Source of the DNA: Erinaceus europaeus
Lineage: Eukaryota > Chordata > Mammalia > Eulipotyphla > Erinaceidae
Length of the DNA: 64,000 nucleotides
Assembly: GCF_950295315.1 (NCBI RefSeq)
Contig: NC_080175.1
Span: 63,282,487 to 63,346,486 of the forward strand
Reading direction: 5' to 3'
Positions 1-10,217 of the stretch are shown here, in pieces (the stretch's first letter is position 1; the number at the start of each line of letters is the position of its first letter). The position numbers and the translations under genes were made by a program. The notes under the pieces are model-generated. The model was not told where the DNA came from, made no database searches, and saw only the letters and a list, made by a program, of their open reading frames with translations.

Positions 1-2561
1 TCTAGGTGTTTTCAGGTTCCAGATAAATGATTGTAGTATTTGTTCTAATCTCTTAAAGAAGCCTGGTGGAACTTTGATGGGTATTGCATTAAATTTGTAT
101 ATGGCTCTGGGGAGAATATTCATTTTGATGATATTTATTCTTCCAATCCATGAGCATGGGATATCTTTCCATTTCTTGGTATCAGTTTCTATCTCCTTGA
201 GTAGCGACTCATAGTTTTCAGTATACAAGTCTTTCACTTCTTTGGTCAACTTTATTCCTAGGTATTTGATTGATTTTGCTGAAACAGTAAATGGGAGTGA
301 TTCCTAGATGTCTTCTTCTTCAGATTTAGTGTTTGCATAAAGAAATGCCATTGATTTTTGTACATTGATTTTGTAGCCTGATACCTTGCTATATTGCCTA
401 ACAACTTCCAGTAATTTTCTACTGGATTCTTTAGGTCTTTCTATGTATACTATCATATTATCTGCAAATAGTGAGAGCTTGACTTCTTCCCTTCCAATCT
501 GTATTCCTTTGATTTCTTTCTCTTGCTTGATTGCTATGGCAAGAACTTCCAATACTATGTTGAAGAGTAACGGTGACAGTGGACACCCCTGTCTAGTCCC
601 CGATCTGAGGGGGAATGCTTTCAGCTTCTCTCCATTGAGTATGATGTTGGCTGTAGGTTTGCTATATATAGACTCCACTATCTTGAGGAATTTCCCATCT
701 ATTCCCATTTTCTGTAGAGTTTTGAGCATGAATGGGTGTTGGATTTTGTCAAAGGCTTTCTCTGCATCTATTGAGATAATCATGTGGTTTTTGGCTTTGC
801 TTTTATTGATGTGGTGAATGACATTGATTGATTTATGGATGTTGAACCAGCCTTGCATTCCTGGGATGATCCCCACTTGGTCATGATGAACAATCTTATT
901 GATGTGTTGCTGTATCCGGTTGGCCAAGATCTTGTTTAATATTTTGGCCTCTATGTTCCTCAGAGATATTGGTCTGTAGTTTTCCTTTTTTGTTCTGTCC
1001 CTATCAGATTTTGGTATCAGGGTGATGTTGGCTTCATAAAAGGTGGAAGGGAGTATTCCTGTTTCTTCAATCTTATGGAATAGCTTAAGAAGTATGGGTA
1101 ATAACCGTTTCCTGAAAGTTTTGTAGAATTCATTTGTGAAGCCATCTGGTCCAGGACTTTTGTTGTTGGGGAGATTCTTAATAACGGTTTCAATTTCTTT
1201 GTCTGTGATTGGTGCATTTAGATTTTGTAGTTCTTCTTGGTTCAGTTTTGGAAGTGCATAGGTTTCTAGGAATTGTTCCATTTCTTCCAGATTCTCTAGC
1301 TTGGTGGCATATAGTTCTTTATAGAAGTTTCGCAGAATTCTCTGGATTTCTGTGGTGTCAGTTGTGATATCTCCTGCATAGTTTACAATTCTATTAATTT
1401 GAGTCTTCTCTCTTTTTTGTTTGGTGAGTCTGGCTAGGGGTTTGTCAATTTTGTTTAATCTTTCAAAGAACCAACATTTGGCTTCATTGATCTTTTGCAT
1501 GGTTCTTTTATTTTCGATGTTGTTTATTTCTGCTCTAACTTTAGTGATTTCTGTCCTTCTGGTTGCTTTAGGGTTCCTTTGTTCCTCATCCTCTAAGTCC
1601 TTGAGGTGTGTAGTAAGGTCGTTCATTTGGGCTTCTTCTTTTGTTTAATATGTGATTGTATGGCTATAAGTTTCCCTCTCAGTACTGCTTTCGCTGTGTC
1701 CCAAATATTTTGATAGGTTGTGTCTTCATTTTCATTAGTTTCCAGGAACATTTGAATTTCCTGTTTGAGTTAGTCTCTGACCCAGTGGTTCTTAAGGAGC
1801 ATGTTGTTTAGTTTCCAAATTCTATGTCTTTTAATAATTTTCCGTTTGTTGTTAAAAGTTAGTTTTACTCCACTGTGGTCTGAGAAGATACTTGGGATGA
1901 TTTCAATGCTCTTGAATTTATTGATGCTGTCTTTGTGGCCTAACATGTGGTCTATCCTTGAGTATGTGTTGTGTGGATTTGAAAAGAAGGTGTATTCCAG
2001 TTTTCTGGGGTGGAGGAGTCTGAAAATGTCCAAGAGGTCTAGTCTGTCAATCTCTTCATTCAATTGTCTTGTATCTTTATTGGTTCTCTGCTTTGTTGAT
2101 CTGTCTAAGTGTGAGAGTGGGGTATTGAAGTCTCCCACTATTATTGTATTACTATTGATGTATTTTTGAAATTCTTTCAGTAGGTGTTTAATGTATTTAG
2201 ATGGTCCCTCGTTGGGTGCATAGATGTTAATAATTGTTAAGTCTTCTTGGCTGATTGATCCTCTAATCATTATGTAATGTCCTTGCCTATCTTTTATTAC
2301 TTTATTTAATTTAAAATCTATCGTGTCTGAGATGAGAATGGCTGTTCCTGCCCTTTTTTGTGGACCGTTAGCCTGTATGATAGTTTTCCATCCTTTCACT
2401 TTAAGTCTGTGTTTATCTTGTTGTGACAGATGGGATTATTGCAAGTAGCATATGGTTGGGTTATGTTTTCTGATCCATCCCCCGACCCTGTGCCTTTTGA
2501 TGGGTGAGTTTGAGCCATTGACATTTATTGATATTATGGATTTAATGTATTGTAGTGCCAT
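1..2561 (-). pseudogene. ORF2: L1-A ORF2 (endonuclease-reverse transcriptase), broken and cut by window edge
   Basis: ORF2p nicks target DNA and reverse transcribes L1 RNA there. The start is the ATG at 2561, 60 bases after ORF1, reading MALQYIK as in L1-B. The N-terminal AP-endonuclease region (2561 to about 1770) shows INIYAPNEG, GDFNTPLS and SDHSGVKL, with catalytic Asp, Asn and His. The RT region (about 1250-300) shows [23 protein letters not shown] and LSLFADN. Lesions seen against L1-B: a stop near 2433 (CAAGAA to CAATAA), a stop at 1770 (TCA to TAA), a 1-base loss near 1633, and a stop near 306 (CAG to TAG). The RT box reads FADN rather than FADD (457-468). The Cys-rich C-terminus lies outside the window. 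Confidence 0.93.
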
Positions 2562-2621
2562 TGTTCTAAAATACGATTTGTTTACTCTGATATATTACAA
2601 GTATTATAGTGATGTTCTTGC

Positions 2622-3536
2622 TTATAAGAGGTCTTTTAGTACCTCTCTCAGGGCTGGCTTGGTGATAGTTGCCTCCTTTAACTGTTGTTTGTCTAAGAAG
2701 GTTTTGATCCCTCCATCTAGCTTGAATGAAAGTCTAGCAGGATATATTATCCTTGGTTGAAACCCTTTTTCATTCAGGGCTCGATAGCTATCTTGCCACT
2801 CCCTTCTGGCTTTTAGAGTTTGAGTTGAGAAATCTGCAGAAAGTCTTATGGGTTTTCCCCTGTATGTGACTTTTGGTTTCTCTCTTGCAGCCTTTAGGAT
2901 CCTTTCTTTATCCTTACTTCTTCTCATTGTGACTATGATGTGTCTTGGTGTTTTCAGGTCTGGGTTGATTCTGTTTGGTACTCTCTGGGCCTCTTGCACC
3001 TTGATATCCTTTCTGTTATTCAGGTCTGGGAAATTTTCTTGTATTATTTCCTCTAGAATGTTTGCTTCCCCTTCCTCTCTTTCTTCCTCTGGCAGGCCAA
3101 TTATACGAATGTTACTTCTTGTGAGATCATCCCATATGTCTCTGTTGTTGTTTTCAGTGTCTCTCAATCTCTTTTTAAGCTCTTTCACCTCTTTCTTAGT
3201 TTTCTCTAACTCATCCTCTGTCTGACTAATTCTGTTTTCTGCTTCTGTTAGTCTGCTTTCCCTTGCCTCAGCTTCTTTCCTCATTACAGCTATTTCAGCT
3301 TTCAGTTCTCTAATTGTCTCAAGATAATCAGTATTTTCCTTGGGGGTCTCAACTGTTGTTTCCCTAATACTGCCATTCCTTTCCTCCAATGTTGTTTTCA
3401 TTTCTGTGATTAATAAGTTTATTATTGCTTGCATACTTTTCTTATCTATGGTTACTTCTGACTGATTTGTGGTTTCTTCTTGGCTCTTGTCTTCATTCAT
3501 TGGGCTAGCAGTTTTATTTGTTTTTAATCTACCCAT
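2622..3536 (-). CDS. ORF1: L1-A ORF1p, RNA-binding chaperone, intact 304 aa
   Basis: ORF1p is the trimeric RNA-binding chaperone that packages L1 RNA in the cytoplasm. This copy is open for 304 codons, slightly shorter than human ORF1p (338 aa). After a polar N-terminus, residues of about 50-125 are rich in E, K and R with heptad-like spacing and fit the coiled coil. Residues of about 135-230 fit the RRM, including NIRIIGLPEEEREEGEANIL. The basic C-terminal domain follows, with TPRHIIVTMRRSKDKERIL, RLSADFSTQTLKARREW and PARLSFKLDGGIKTF. The first ATG follows an A-rich tract at the end of the 5' UTR. ORF2 starts 60 bases beyond the stop, the usual L1 arrangement. L1-B carries the same protein interrupted by a SINE. 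Whether it is expressed cannot be judged. Confidence 0.95.
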   Translation of the reverse strand: MGRLKTNKTASPMNEDKSQEETTNQSEVTIDKKSMQAIINLLITEMKTTLEERNGSIRETTVETPKENTDYLETIRELKAEIAVMRKEAEARESRLTEAENRISQTEDELEKTKKEVKELKKRLRDTENNNRDIWDDLTRSNIRIIGLPEEEREEGEANILEEIIQENFPDLNNRKDIKVQEAQRVPNRINPDLKTPRHIIVTMRRSKDKERILKAAREKPKVTYRGKPIRLSADFSTQTLKARREWQDSYRALNEKGFQPRIIYPARLSFKLDGGIKTFLDKQQLKEATITKPALREVLKDLL

Positions 3537-4838
3537 TTTTTTTATTTATGTGTTTCTCTCTCTCTTTTTTTTTAATGCTCTGTTGTTCCTCAGTTGTTGT
3601 GTTTTGAGCACAAGTAACACTGTACTAAATACCTTTATGACAATTGCACTCACCAACCTCCGGAATTACAGTAGCAACTGAAGTAAGTATTGAAGGAGTT
3701 TAATCGTTACCAGTTAGCCAAACAATTTCTCCAGTCCGTGAAAAAATAGTAACCAAATCCCAGTGAAGAAAGAGAAAAGAAAGAGAGGATAGCAAGAATA
3801 GACAGTTATGCAAATCTACTATCCAGTGTACATTCTAGGGGTAACAAGAGTGTAAAGGGAACTAGAGCAGAGATACACACATAGAGAGTCCACTCTGGGT
3901 CAGATTTCTTCCCCAAAGTAATTCATAAATTCAGAAAGGCAAAGAAGAAAGAAGTGTATGACAAGATTAAAAAAAAAAGAGATAGAGAGAGAGATAAGAG
4001 AGAGAAAAGGGAGAAGATAAGAAGAAGGGTTGTAATTAAAGAGCAGTGCGAGGGACTTCCCAAATGTGTATCAGTGAGTTTAAAAAAAAAAAAAAAACCC
4101 TGTTTGGTGGTATGGGGTATCCTGCTAGTAGCTGGTCCCAGGCACTGCTTATGGGGGTGGGGGGGCGGCGGGAAGGATGTATGCTTGAAAATTAAAAGGA
4201 AGAAAAAAGAATTTTTTTCCCCTATTCTAATTCTTAACCCAAATTAAGTTATAGACACCTCCTTGGTGTCACCGCTATGACCCCTTATTGGCTGGCCTGC
4301 TAAAGGCAGAAAATCCTATTGTTTACACGAGATGTGTCCGGAGCTCAAAGGCTAGCCGCTTCTCAGTCCGCCATCTTCCGGGAAACCCCCCCCCTCCAGA
4401 CTTTTTTAAAGGATTTCTCAAAAATGAAAACTAGCTCCAAGTCCTTTGATCCAATGGAGCTATACTCAAGAAGTCTTTGGATCCGCTCTCAGGGTCGCGG
4501 TGGACCCTGGAGACTCCCAAGGGAAAGCCCCCGAGCTAAAGTGCTCTCTCCGGGTCTTCTGCCCGCCGTGCTCTGCAACCGGCGGAGGAGCCGCCTTCCT
4601 GGGCGGGCGGAGGACAGTGCCCGGCGCACTCGCCTTGCCTGGCGCCCTGGGAATTCTGGAACCCCGCTAGCCCGTGTCACCTTTACTCTAATTCTTAACC
4701 CAAATTAAATTGTACTCACTTTTTGGTGTCACCCCTTATTAACTGGCCTGCTAAAGGCAGAAAATCCTACCGTTGCCGAAGATGCGATCAGAGCGCTCAC
4801 TGTTAGCGACTTCTCAGTCCGCCATCTTCCTCTCCCTC
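3537..4838 (-). promoter_or_regulatory. L1-A 5' UTR and promoter with two tandem monomers
   Basis: This 1.3-kb 5' UTR would hold the internal Pol II promoter. The motif AAGATGGC, the core of the YY1 site known near the start of human L1, occurs twice on the minus strand, at 4821-4828 and 4370-4377, exactly 451 bases apart. Each is followed by related sequence (TTTCTGCCTTTAGCAGGCC, then TAATTTGGGTTAAGAATTAGA), so the 5' end is a tandem array of two diverged monomers. The segment 4370-4680 is GC- and CpG-rich. Downstream of the monomers the UTR turns pyrimidine-rich on the sense strand and ends in an A-run before ORF1. Promoter activity is inferred. Confidence 0.8.
4319..4708 (+). other. Antisense ORF in L1-A 5' UTR (129 codons), ORF0-like position
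   Basis: A 129-codon frame lies on the strand opposite to L1-A transcription, crosses the second YY1-like site and ends in the GC-rich monomer junction. The same frame is fully open in L1-B (21822-22211) with one residue changed (ESPRAK versus ESPQAK). The isolated 5' UTR at 33.8-35.2 kb keeps part of it in frame (FLKDFSKMKTSSKSF). I recognise no domain; it is rich in R, S and P, as expected from translating GC-rich DNA. Primate L1 has a described antisense ORF0 in its 5' UTR; this is analogous in position only. It may be a chance frame. Confidence 0.35.
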
Positions 4839-5384
4839 CACTACATAAATATTTTTTATAAAATGTTATGCCTAAGACAAATTGCAATCTAGGATTACAA
4901 AAATAACATGAAATAGTTTACATAGTTTAATTATAAAGTAAACAAATGATTTTAAGGATCATTATATAGACATTTTGATGCTAGAAGACACAGTAAGCAG
5001 TACAAAATGTACTTTTCTCCATCCAACTGATTACACTCATTAATGTCATTGTTACCATTCTTATTACATTTCTGTATCATATATTGCTCTAACAATATAT
5101 CCCAGTCTTATCTTTTCAAACTTGTTTTTGATGTCATATTTATTGAGCCATAAATCAGAAGTATCTAACAAGAATTACTTTTTTTTTTCTCTTTTGAACT
5201 GGGCTTCTCTCTTCCAAGTCAACGTTTTTTGTTTTTTTTTCTTCAGCTAGAGATGCAGAGAATAAAACACAACACCATATTTTCTTCAGTGCAGTGGGGA
5301 AAAGGCTCAAATTTGGATCCTTCCTAAGATAAAGCAAGGGTAATATCCAAATGAGTTATCTTGCTGGTCTTATTTTTTAAATTA
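4839..5384. other. AT-rich non-repetitive stretch
   Basis: I see no gene, RNA or repeat boundary here beyond short T-runs (about 5180 and 5230). It is the right-hand flank of L1-A. The 60-codon frame on the minus strand is K-rich and looks like chance. Confidence 0.5.
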
Positions 5385-5515
5385 GTTTATTTCAATAAAC
5401 CAGGACACTGTTCATCTTTGACTATTGATGGGAGTGGGGTTGAACCTGAGGCATTAGTGTGGTCTCAGGAATTTAAATATTTTTGCATACTAATTATGTT
5501 ATCTCCTCAGCCAAT
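5385..5515 (-). mobile_element. Old tRNA-related SINE (type III)
   Basis: It matches in antisense the SINE at 41390-41524: a GCACTGTTCA-like tail end, then GGGTTGAACCTGAGGC (B-box complement), then a segment ending in TATCTCCTCAGCC. Diverged, with no clear target duplication. Confidence 0.6.
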
Positions 5516-5922
5516 GACATTTGCATATACTAAGGATATTATACTTTTTTTTAGTTTTTATTATTTTACTTCTACAGGAAATTTATGATGTAAAGAACAA
5601 CTATTTGATCTTATTGACATATGACCCCAAATTAAGGTCCATTGAATTAGTGACCCTCATCAAATCTGTTGCTATGTTAGTTGTGTTGTAGGAACTAAAA
5701 ATTATGGGGTACACTCAATCTACTCTGCTTCTCTTTCCCTTCTTTTCTGTTACCTAAGTAACAGTTGTTCATAACCAGAAACTTGTGAATATACAGAGTG
5801 GAAGAGAAATTATATTAAACACCATTATTACCACTTGCCAAATATTAATACAAGTAAGGTAATCATTAAAATTACATTTCCCTCCATTGTGATGTAAAAT
5901 CCTTTCATATTTAGAACCATTT
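5516..5922. other. AT-rich sequence, nothing recognised
   Basis: No gene or repeat seen. It supplies the left target-site copy (5911-5922) of the next SINE. Confidence 0.4.
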
Positions 5923-6209
5923 TTAAAATTTTTTTATATTTATTTATTTATTCCCTTTTGTTACCCTTGTTGTTTTATTGTTGTAGTTATTATCAGTGTC
6001 ATTGTTGTTGGATAGGACAGAGAGAAATGGAGAGAGGAGGGGAAGACAGAGAAGAGGAGAGAAAGATAGACACCTGCAGACCTGCTTCACCGCCTGTGAA
6101 GCGACTCCCCTGCAGGTGGGGAGCCGGGGGCTCAAACTGGGATCCTTTCACTGGTCCTTGCGTTTGGCTCCACCTGCGCTTAACCCACTGCACTACCGCC
6201 CGACTCCCC
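5923..6209 (-). mobile_element. tRNA-derived SINE (type I, hedgehog-like), young
   Basis: Antisense copy of the main SINE of the window: an AT-rich tail (TTTATTTATTTATTCCC, GTTGTTTTATTGTTGTAG), a GACAGAGAGAAATGGAGAG block, CCTGCAGACCTGCTTCACC, GGGGAGCCGGGGGC, then the tRNA-like head ending CCGCCCGACTCCCC. Nearly identical 12-bp flanks (TTAGAACCATTT at 5911-5922, TTTGAACCATTT at 6210-6221) are the target-site duplication, implying L1-driven insertion. Confidence 0.9.
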
Positions 6210-6424
6210 TTTGAACCATTTGTTTTTACATTACACTGGAAGAAATTAACTTCATAAGATTTTTATTGCATGAAAGGCAAAAATTGTATAATTTTCCACC
6301 CATCCTGTGATGAATAATCTTTATATGTCTGTATTTTATCATCTATATAAATATGATTATTATTGCAATCAGTATTATTGCTAGGACTTTGTGTCTATAC
6401 TATGAATTCACTTTTCTAAACAAA

Positions 6425-6570
6425 TATTTTTTCTTTCTGTTTTATTTAATATAACAGAGAGAATTTGAAAGGGAAGGGAAGAGAGGGGAAAAGGTTAACA
6501 ACAATTCACCACGTGTGAATCTTCCACCTCTAGCATTAAATAAAGTAACTACTTCTCCAATTTGTCCTAG
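6425..6570 (-). mobile_element. Degraded SINE remnant (type II-like)
   Basis: ACAGAGAGAATTTGAAAGGGAAGGG, TTCACCACGTGTGAA and CTTCCACCTC match in antisense the body of better-kept type II copies such as 52433-52632. The tRNA head is unrecognisable. Confidence 0.45.
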
Positions 6571-8870
6571 TTATAGCAAGCTAAATTTTAATTTGATTGA
6601 ACTGCATTATTTGTTTTCTTTAATATTTTCTTTCATTAAAATATTTGTTTTGTTATTTTTGTGGTTACTACTGATGCTTAATTCACATAAATACTACTGG
6701 TATAATAAGTAGTGTGTACATGTACATGTTTCTAATAAATACAATACAAATTGTCAAGTGATTGGTTAATTTCAAATGTGTTTTTATAATTATTGATAAT
6801 ATAAATTCAAAGTTGTGAAATACAGCATTTGTGAAAATATTACATCATGGTTAATCTTCTGTAAGTATATTGCCATGTATTTAATTTACTTCTACTGACA
6901 AAGCTAAAGAATAAAACTGTCACACAATATCCAAAAAGAACATCTAGATATTATTCTTTGTAATTTGGGCTGACACTCTTTTGGAATATAAAAGTCATTA
7001 TGATGTGTGTAGCACTATTAACATTTATTTCTAGATGGATCTGACTATATTTCCTCTTTGCATTAATGTCATGAGCTATCCTTTTCACAGGTATCAGACT
7101 CACACAAGGAATTTAAGAGGATCTCTCATGATCACCTAATCAAATATTCAAAGTAATTCTTGCCCTACTTCTATGATGATAGCTTCTTTCTTAATGGAAA
7201 AAAAATGACTTAGCTACTCCATTTAAAATATGTACTCACTGTTAAAGTTTTTTGTTGTTGTTGTTTGCTTGTTAATATTGTTACTTTATGATCATGCATT
7301 CTCCTGTTATAATAGCTTTCCCAAATCTCAGTCCACTAGAAAAACTAAAAAGCAGTTGGTTAGAACAATGGCACATTTTCAGAAACTTTACATGTAGAAG
7401 AAAAGAGTTGTCATGATACTCATGGCTTTCTTCGCTGCAGATAAAATAGCACCCCCTCTTTTTTTTTCCTATAAAGAAGATTCTAAATCTTACTAATCGT
7501 TTATTGATATGCTTCAAAATCCATCTGGAAATTGTATTGATGAAATGTATTAGGGGCCTGGGGGTTTTAAAAAAAGGTTTTGAAGTCAGGTGTTTGTACA
7601 TAAAGCAGTGTAGCAAATGGAAACAATAAATCACATTTCTTCAGTCTTCATCTGCATCTGATAATTCCAGAATGGTATTAAAATTTAGAAACAAAAGATG
7701 CCATGTCAAACTACCCCTCTTGTTAGATATAATCAGAGGAAGAAATTTCCCATAAAAAGGTGCCTACAGAAATGAGGATAAAATTAGTCTGATCACTATC
7801 ATATCATCTGTGATTAAAACAGTGAGTTCCATTTAGTTTTATGTTATATTTCACCATTCTGATTCATACAATTCCTTAAAATATACATTATTACTTCAGC
7901 TATTTCAACTGATTTTGTCATCCTAACTAATTAACTTGAAAATTTTTACTTGATGTTTTAATTCTCTTATGCAACTTTGAATCTTGAACTCTTTTATGAC
8001 AAATCTGGCAGTAGATACTAATAGACTTAGAAAAATACAAAATGATACGTAAAGATAATTGGATGCTCAAAATTAATCAATACTGACATGAACTAAGCAA
8101 ATTGGTAAGTAGATACAGGGTAGCCCAAGCAGCTAGCATATTGTTAAACTTTTGAGTTTATAGAAATAGTTTTATAATAAAATCTATTTATTTTTCACAA
8201 CGTGTTGCTTTTATAGGGCTGCTTTATTCATTTATGCTCTAATCCAATTACTCAGTAAATATCTCATGAGAATAAAGGAATTATAGCATTGAAATATTAA
8301 AGTAAATCATGTGGAATGAGTGAAATATTTTAACTGGATGATATGGTGTGCAAATAAGATTCAAGCTTGTTGTCCACCAATTTGGAAGAACTTATAGAGC
8401 TGTGATATCTCTCCCTTAGTCTTTCTATTTGAAAATGTTGACTCAGAGCTATGAAGCCCAGCAATGATAATTAAATTAGGTATAATAACATTTTAAAAAC
8501 AGCCATTTAATAATTGACTACATGATTATAAGATTCAGAGGTATATATCTGTATCATACCTATTCCTAAAGTTCTGTACCCCATGCCCAAAATAGTTACA
8601 AGAAAAATACTCACAAAGTCTTACAGACAGATTGCTTCTTCTCCTTCTACTTTTTCTACTGTTTTTCCTTCTTCTCCCTCTGCTCCTTCTCCTTTCTTTT
8701 CTCCTTATCTCTCATCTTTTTATCAGTTGGTTCAAGTGTTTCATTTCTCTATAGCCCACCTATGAAGCAAAACCATCCAGTATATATCTAAGATATATTA
8801 GCTTATTATGTATAGTTAATATATATAGACAGTCAAGCAGAGAAGTATATTGATATTGAAAAAATATAGA
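6571..8870. other. AT-rich non-repetitive region (2.3 kb)
   Basis: No coding signal I trust: the longest frame (117 codons, minus strand, 7281-7634) has no recognisable domain and lies in AT-rich DNA. A pyrimidine-rich tract with repeated TTCTCC and CTTCTC units occupies about 8636-8710. Otherwise nothing recognised. Confidence 0.45.
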
Positions 8871-9058
8871 GGTCAGCCGGTGCTGGACCTGGTTGAACTC
8901 ACAGGTTACAATGCATAAGAACCTGAGTTGGCTCTCTGGTCCCCATCTGCAGGGGGAACTCTAATGAGTGGTGAAGGAGTAATGCAGGTGTCTCTCTGTC
9001 TCTCTCCTTCTCTATCATATACTTCCCCCTCAATTTCTGACTGTATTTAATAAAGATA
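8871..9058 (+). mobile_element. tRNA-derived SINE (type II)
   Basis: The tRNA-like head (GGTCAGCCGGTGCTGGACC) is followed by GGTCCCCATCTGCAGGGGG, a GAGTGGTGAAGGAG block, TGCAGGTGTCTCTCTGTC and an AATAAAGATAAA tail. It runs into a TA-rich microsatellite (9058-9104). Moderately diverged. Confidence 0.8.
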
Positions 9059-9169
9059 AATATATATGTACATATATATATGTATATGCATATATATATA
9101 TATTCCAAATTAGGAGGAAGAAAAACTATTACTATTCATGACTGTGATGACAATATCCATAGTATATCT

Positions 9170-9415
9170 CAAAGAGGGTCAGATTGTGTTTCACTCAGCA
9201 GAGCACATACATTATCACTAGAAGTCCAATGCTCTATCCATTGCGCAACAGAGCCACCTAGCACATACATTATCATGCTTGAGGGTCTGTGCTCAGGTCC
9301 TTGGTATTCAACTATGGGAGAGAAGGTTCATGAGCAATAGAGCCATGCTATAGATATCGTTCCACATCTCTGCCTCTGCTTCTCTATCTCTATTTTCCTC
9401 ACATCTATATAAAAA
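9170..9415 (+). mobile_element. Old SINE split by a tRNA-half insertion
   Basis: A tRNA-like head with an A-box-like segment (CAGCAGAGCACATACATTATC), then GTCTGTGCTCAGGTCC, GAGAAGGTTCATGAGCAA, a C/T-rich region and an ATATAAAAAAAGGAAG tail. It is interrupted at 9218-9259 by a 42-bp tRNA-like insert flanked by a duplicated stretch of this SINE. Confidence 0.6.
9202..9275 (-). pseudogene. Retrotransposed 5' half of tRNA-Arg(UCU), with 16-bp target-site duplications
   Basis: On the minus strand the insert 9259-9218 reads as four extra bases, then GGCTCTGTTGCGCAATGG, ATAGAGCATTGGACTTCTA and a G. This matches the 5' half of mammalian tRNA-Arg(UCU) as I remember it, with two mismatches, from nucleotide 1 to just past the anticodon TCT, where the intron of this tRNA sits. 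The insert is flanked by perfect 16-bp direct repeats AGCACATACATTATCA (9202-9217 and 9260-9275), the hallmark of L1-type insertion. There is no A-tail and no 3' half, so it resembles a tailless retropseudogene of a tRNA half. It lacks a B box and cannot act as a tRNA. Confidence 0.75.
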
Positions 9416-9482
9416 AAGGAAGAAAGAGAATGAAGAAAAAATAATAAGAAAAAAAATTCTGTATAAAAATCAGTAATTAGCC

Positions 9483-9758
9483 AGTCCTGAAACCTCTATA
9501 GTGGGGCTCACTTTCCAGCATGGTTCTCTCAAGTTATACCAACTGATACTTCACCTGTTGATCCCAACCCAATTAATGTAACCAGTACCATCTCAGCATG
9601 TTTCACTATGGACTGTGTCCAGAGATATCAGAAGTGGAATGTCAACTCTTAAGCTTCATTATTCTGGTGATACCTTTCCTAGCTCATAGCACTTCTTAAT
9701 TCCATTTAGAGTGGGAAACTTCTTAACAAATGTCAAAACCTAGATATAGACCAGGGAC
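9483..9758 (+). mobile_element. Old L1 3' UTR fragment, part 1
   Basis: Diverged match to the tail portion of the L1 3' UTR seen at 62.9-63.2 kb: TGTCCAGAGATATCAGAAGTGGAATG, GGTGATACCTTTCCTAGC and AACCTAGATATAGACCAG occur in the same order. A solo LTR (9759-10217) interrupts it; the same UTR resumes after the LTR. Confidence 0.7.
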
Positions 9759-10217
9759 TGTCGGGTATTAAGCCATCTCCCCCTGCTCCACCCTATATTC
9801 CTGATACTCTGGCCTATTTACATAATCATTGTTTTGCCTGAAAGATCCCCAACCATTCCATTCCTTTGATATATCTTCTTTATACCTTGAGACCCTCTCC
9901 ACCTGTTAATTAATTAATCCCACCAGTTAAAACACTTGTAACAGTTGCTAGGGAAGTTTCTACCTTCCCAGCCCACTTTTGCCTTTCTCCACCCCCTTTC
10001 TTAGCCATTTCCATTTCCGACCTGCTACTTCCAGTTCTATCCTATAAAAGCATTGTCTCTCTGCTCAGTAAAGACATTGCATTAGCACTCCTCCACGAGT
10101 TCAAGACTCTCTCTCCTGCGTTGCTGAGTGAGTAGCAGCCCAGGCTAGCTCCAGTCCAGTTCTCTCCAACCCAGAAAGCATGCACCAGGGAAGAGGCACC
10201 CCTACGCTAGCCTCGCA
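9759..10217 (+). mobile_element. Probable solo LTR of an endogenous retrovirus
   Basis: A 459-bp block, bounded by TG and CA, lies inside an older L1 3' UTR. It has a TATA-like CCTATAAAAG (10041-10050) and an AGTAAA poly(A)-signal variant (10068-10073). It is related to the LTR at 45739-46209 (shared 31-base core beginning TTTACATAATCATTG, shared AACAGTTGCTA, CTCCACCCCCTTTC and CACGAGTTC). No internal viral sequence flanks it. A matching target duplication is not obvious. Confidence 0.65.

Larger units (their letters stand above)
1..4838 (-). mobile_element. L1-A: LINE-1 retrotransposon, 5' complete, 3' end outside window
   Basis: Read on the minus strand this is a LINE-1 element beginning with a 5' UTR at about 4838, followed by ORF1, a 60-base spacer and ORF2, which runs off the left edge of the window. 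Order and protein content are those of mammalian L1. It is very similar to L1-B (14.6-22.3 kb) over its whole visible length, including the same 5' UTR monomers and the same FADN box, so both belong to one young subfamily. ORF1 is open but ORF2 carries at least three stops and one frameshift, so the copy is dead for autonomous movement. The 3' end and any left-hand target duplication cannot be seen. Confidence 0.95.

Noticed and set aside
386..817. Plus-strand frames over L1-A ORF2 (also 17554-17982, 30836-31135, 16052-16699)
   Set aside because: They are antisense shadows of the L1 ORF2 reading frame and recur only because the L1 copies do.
7281..7634. Minus-strand frame of 117 codons in unique DNA
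   Set aside because: AT-rich, no domain, no splice or promoter context that I can see; length is compatible with chance.
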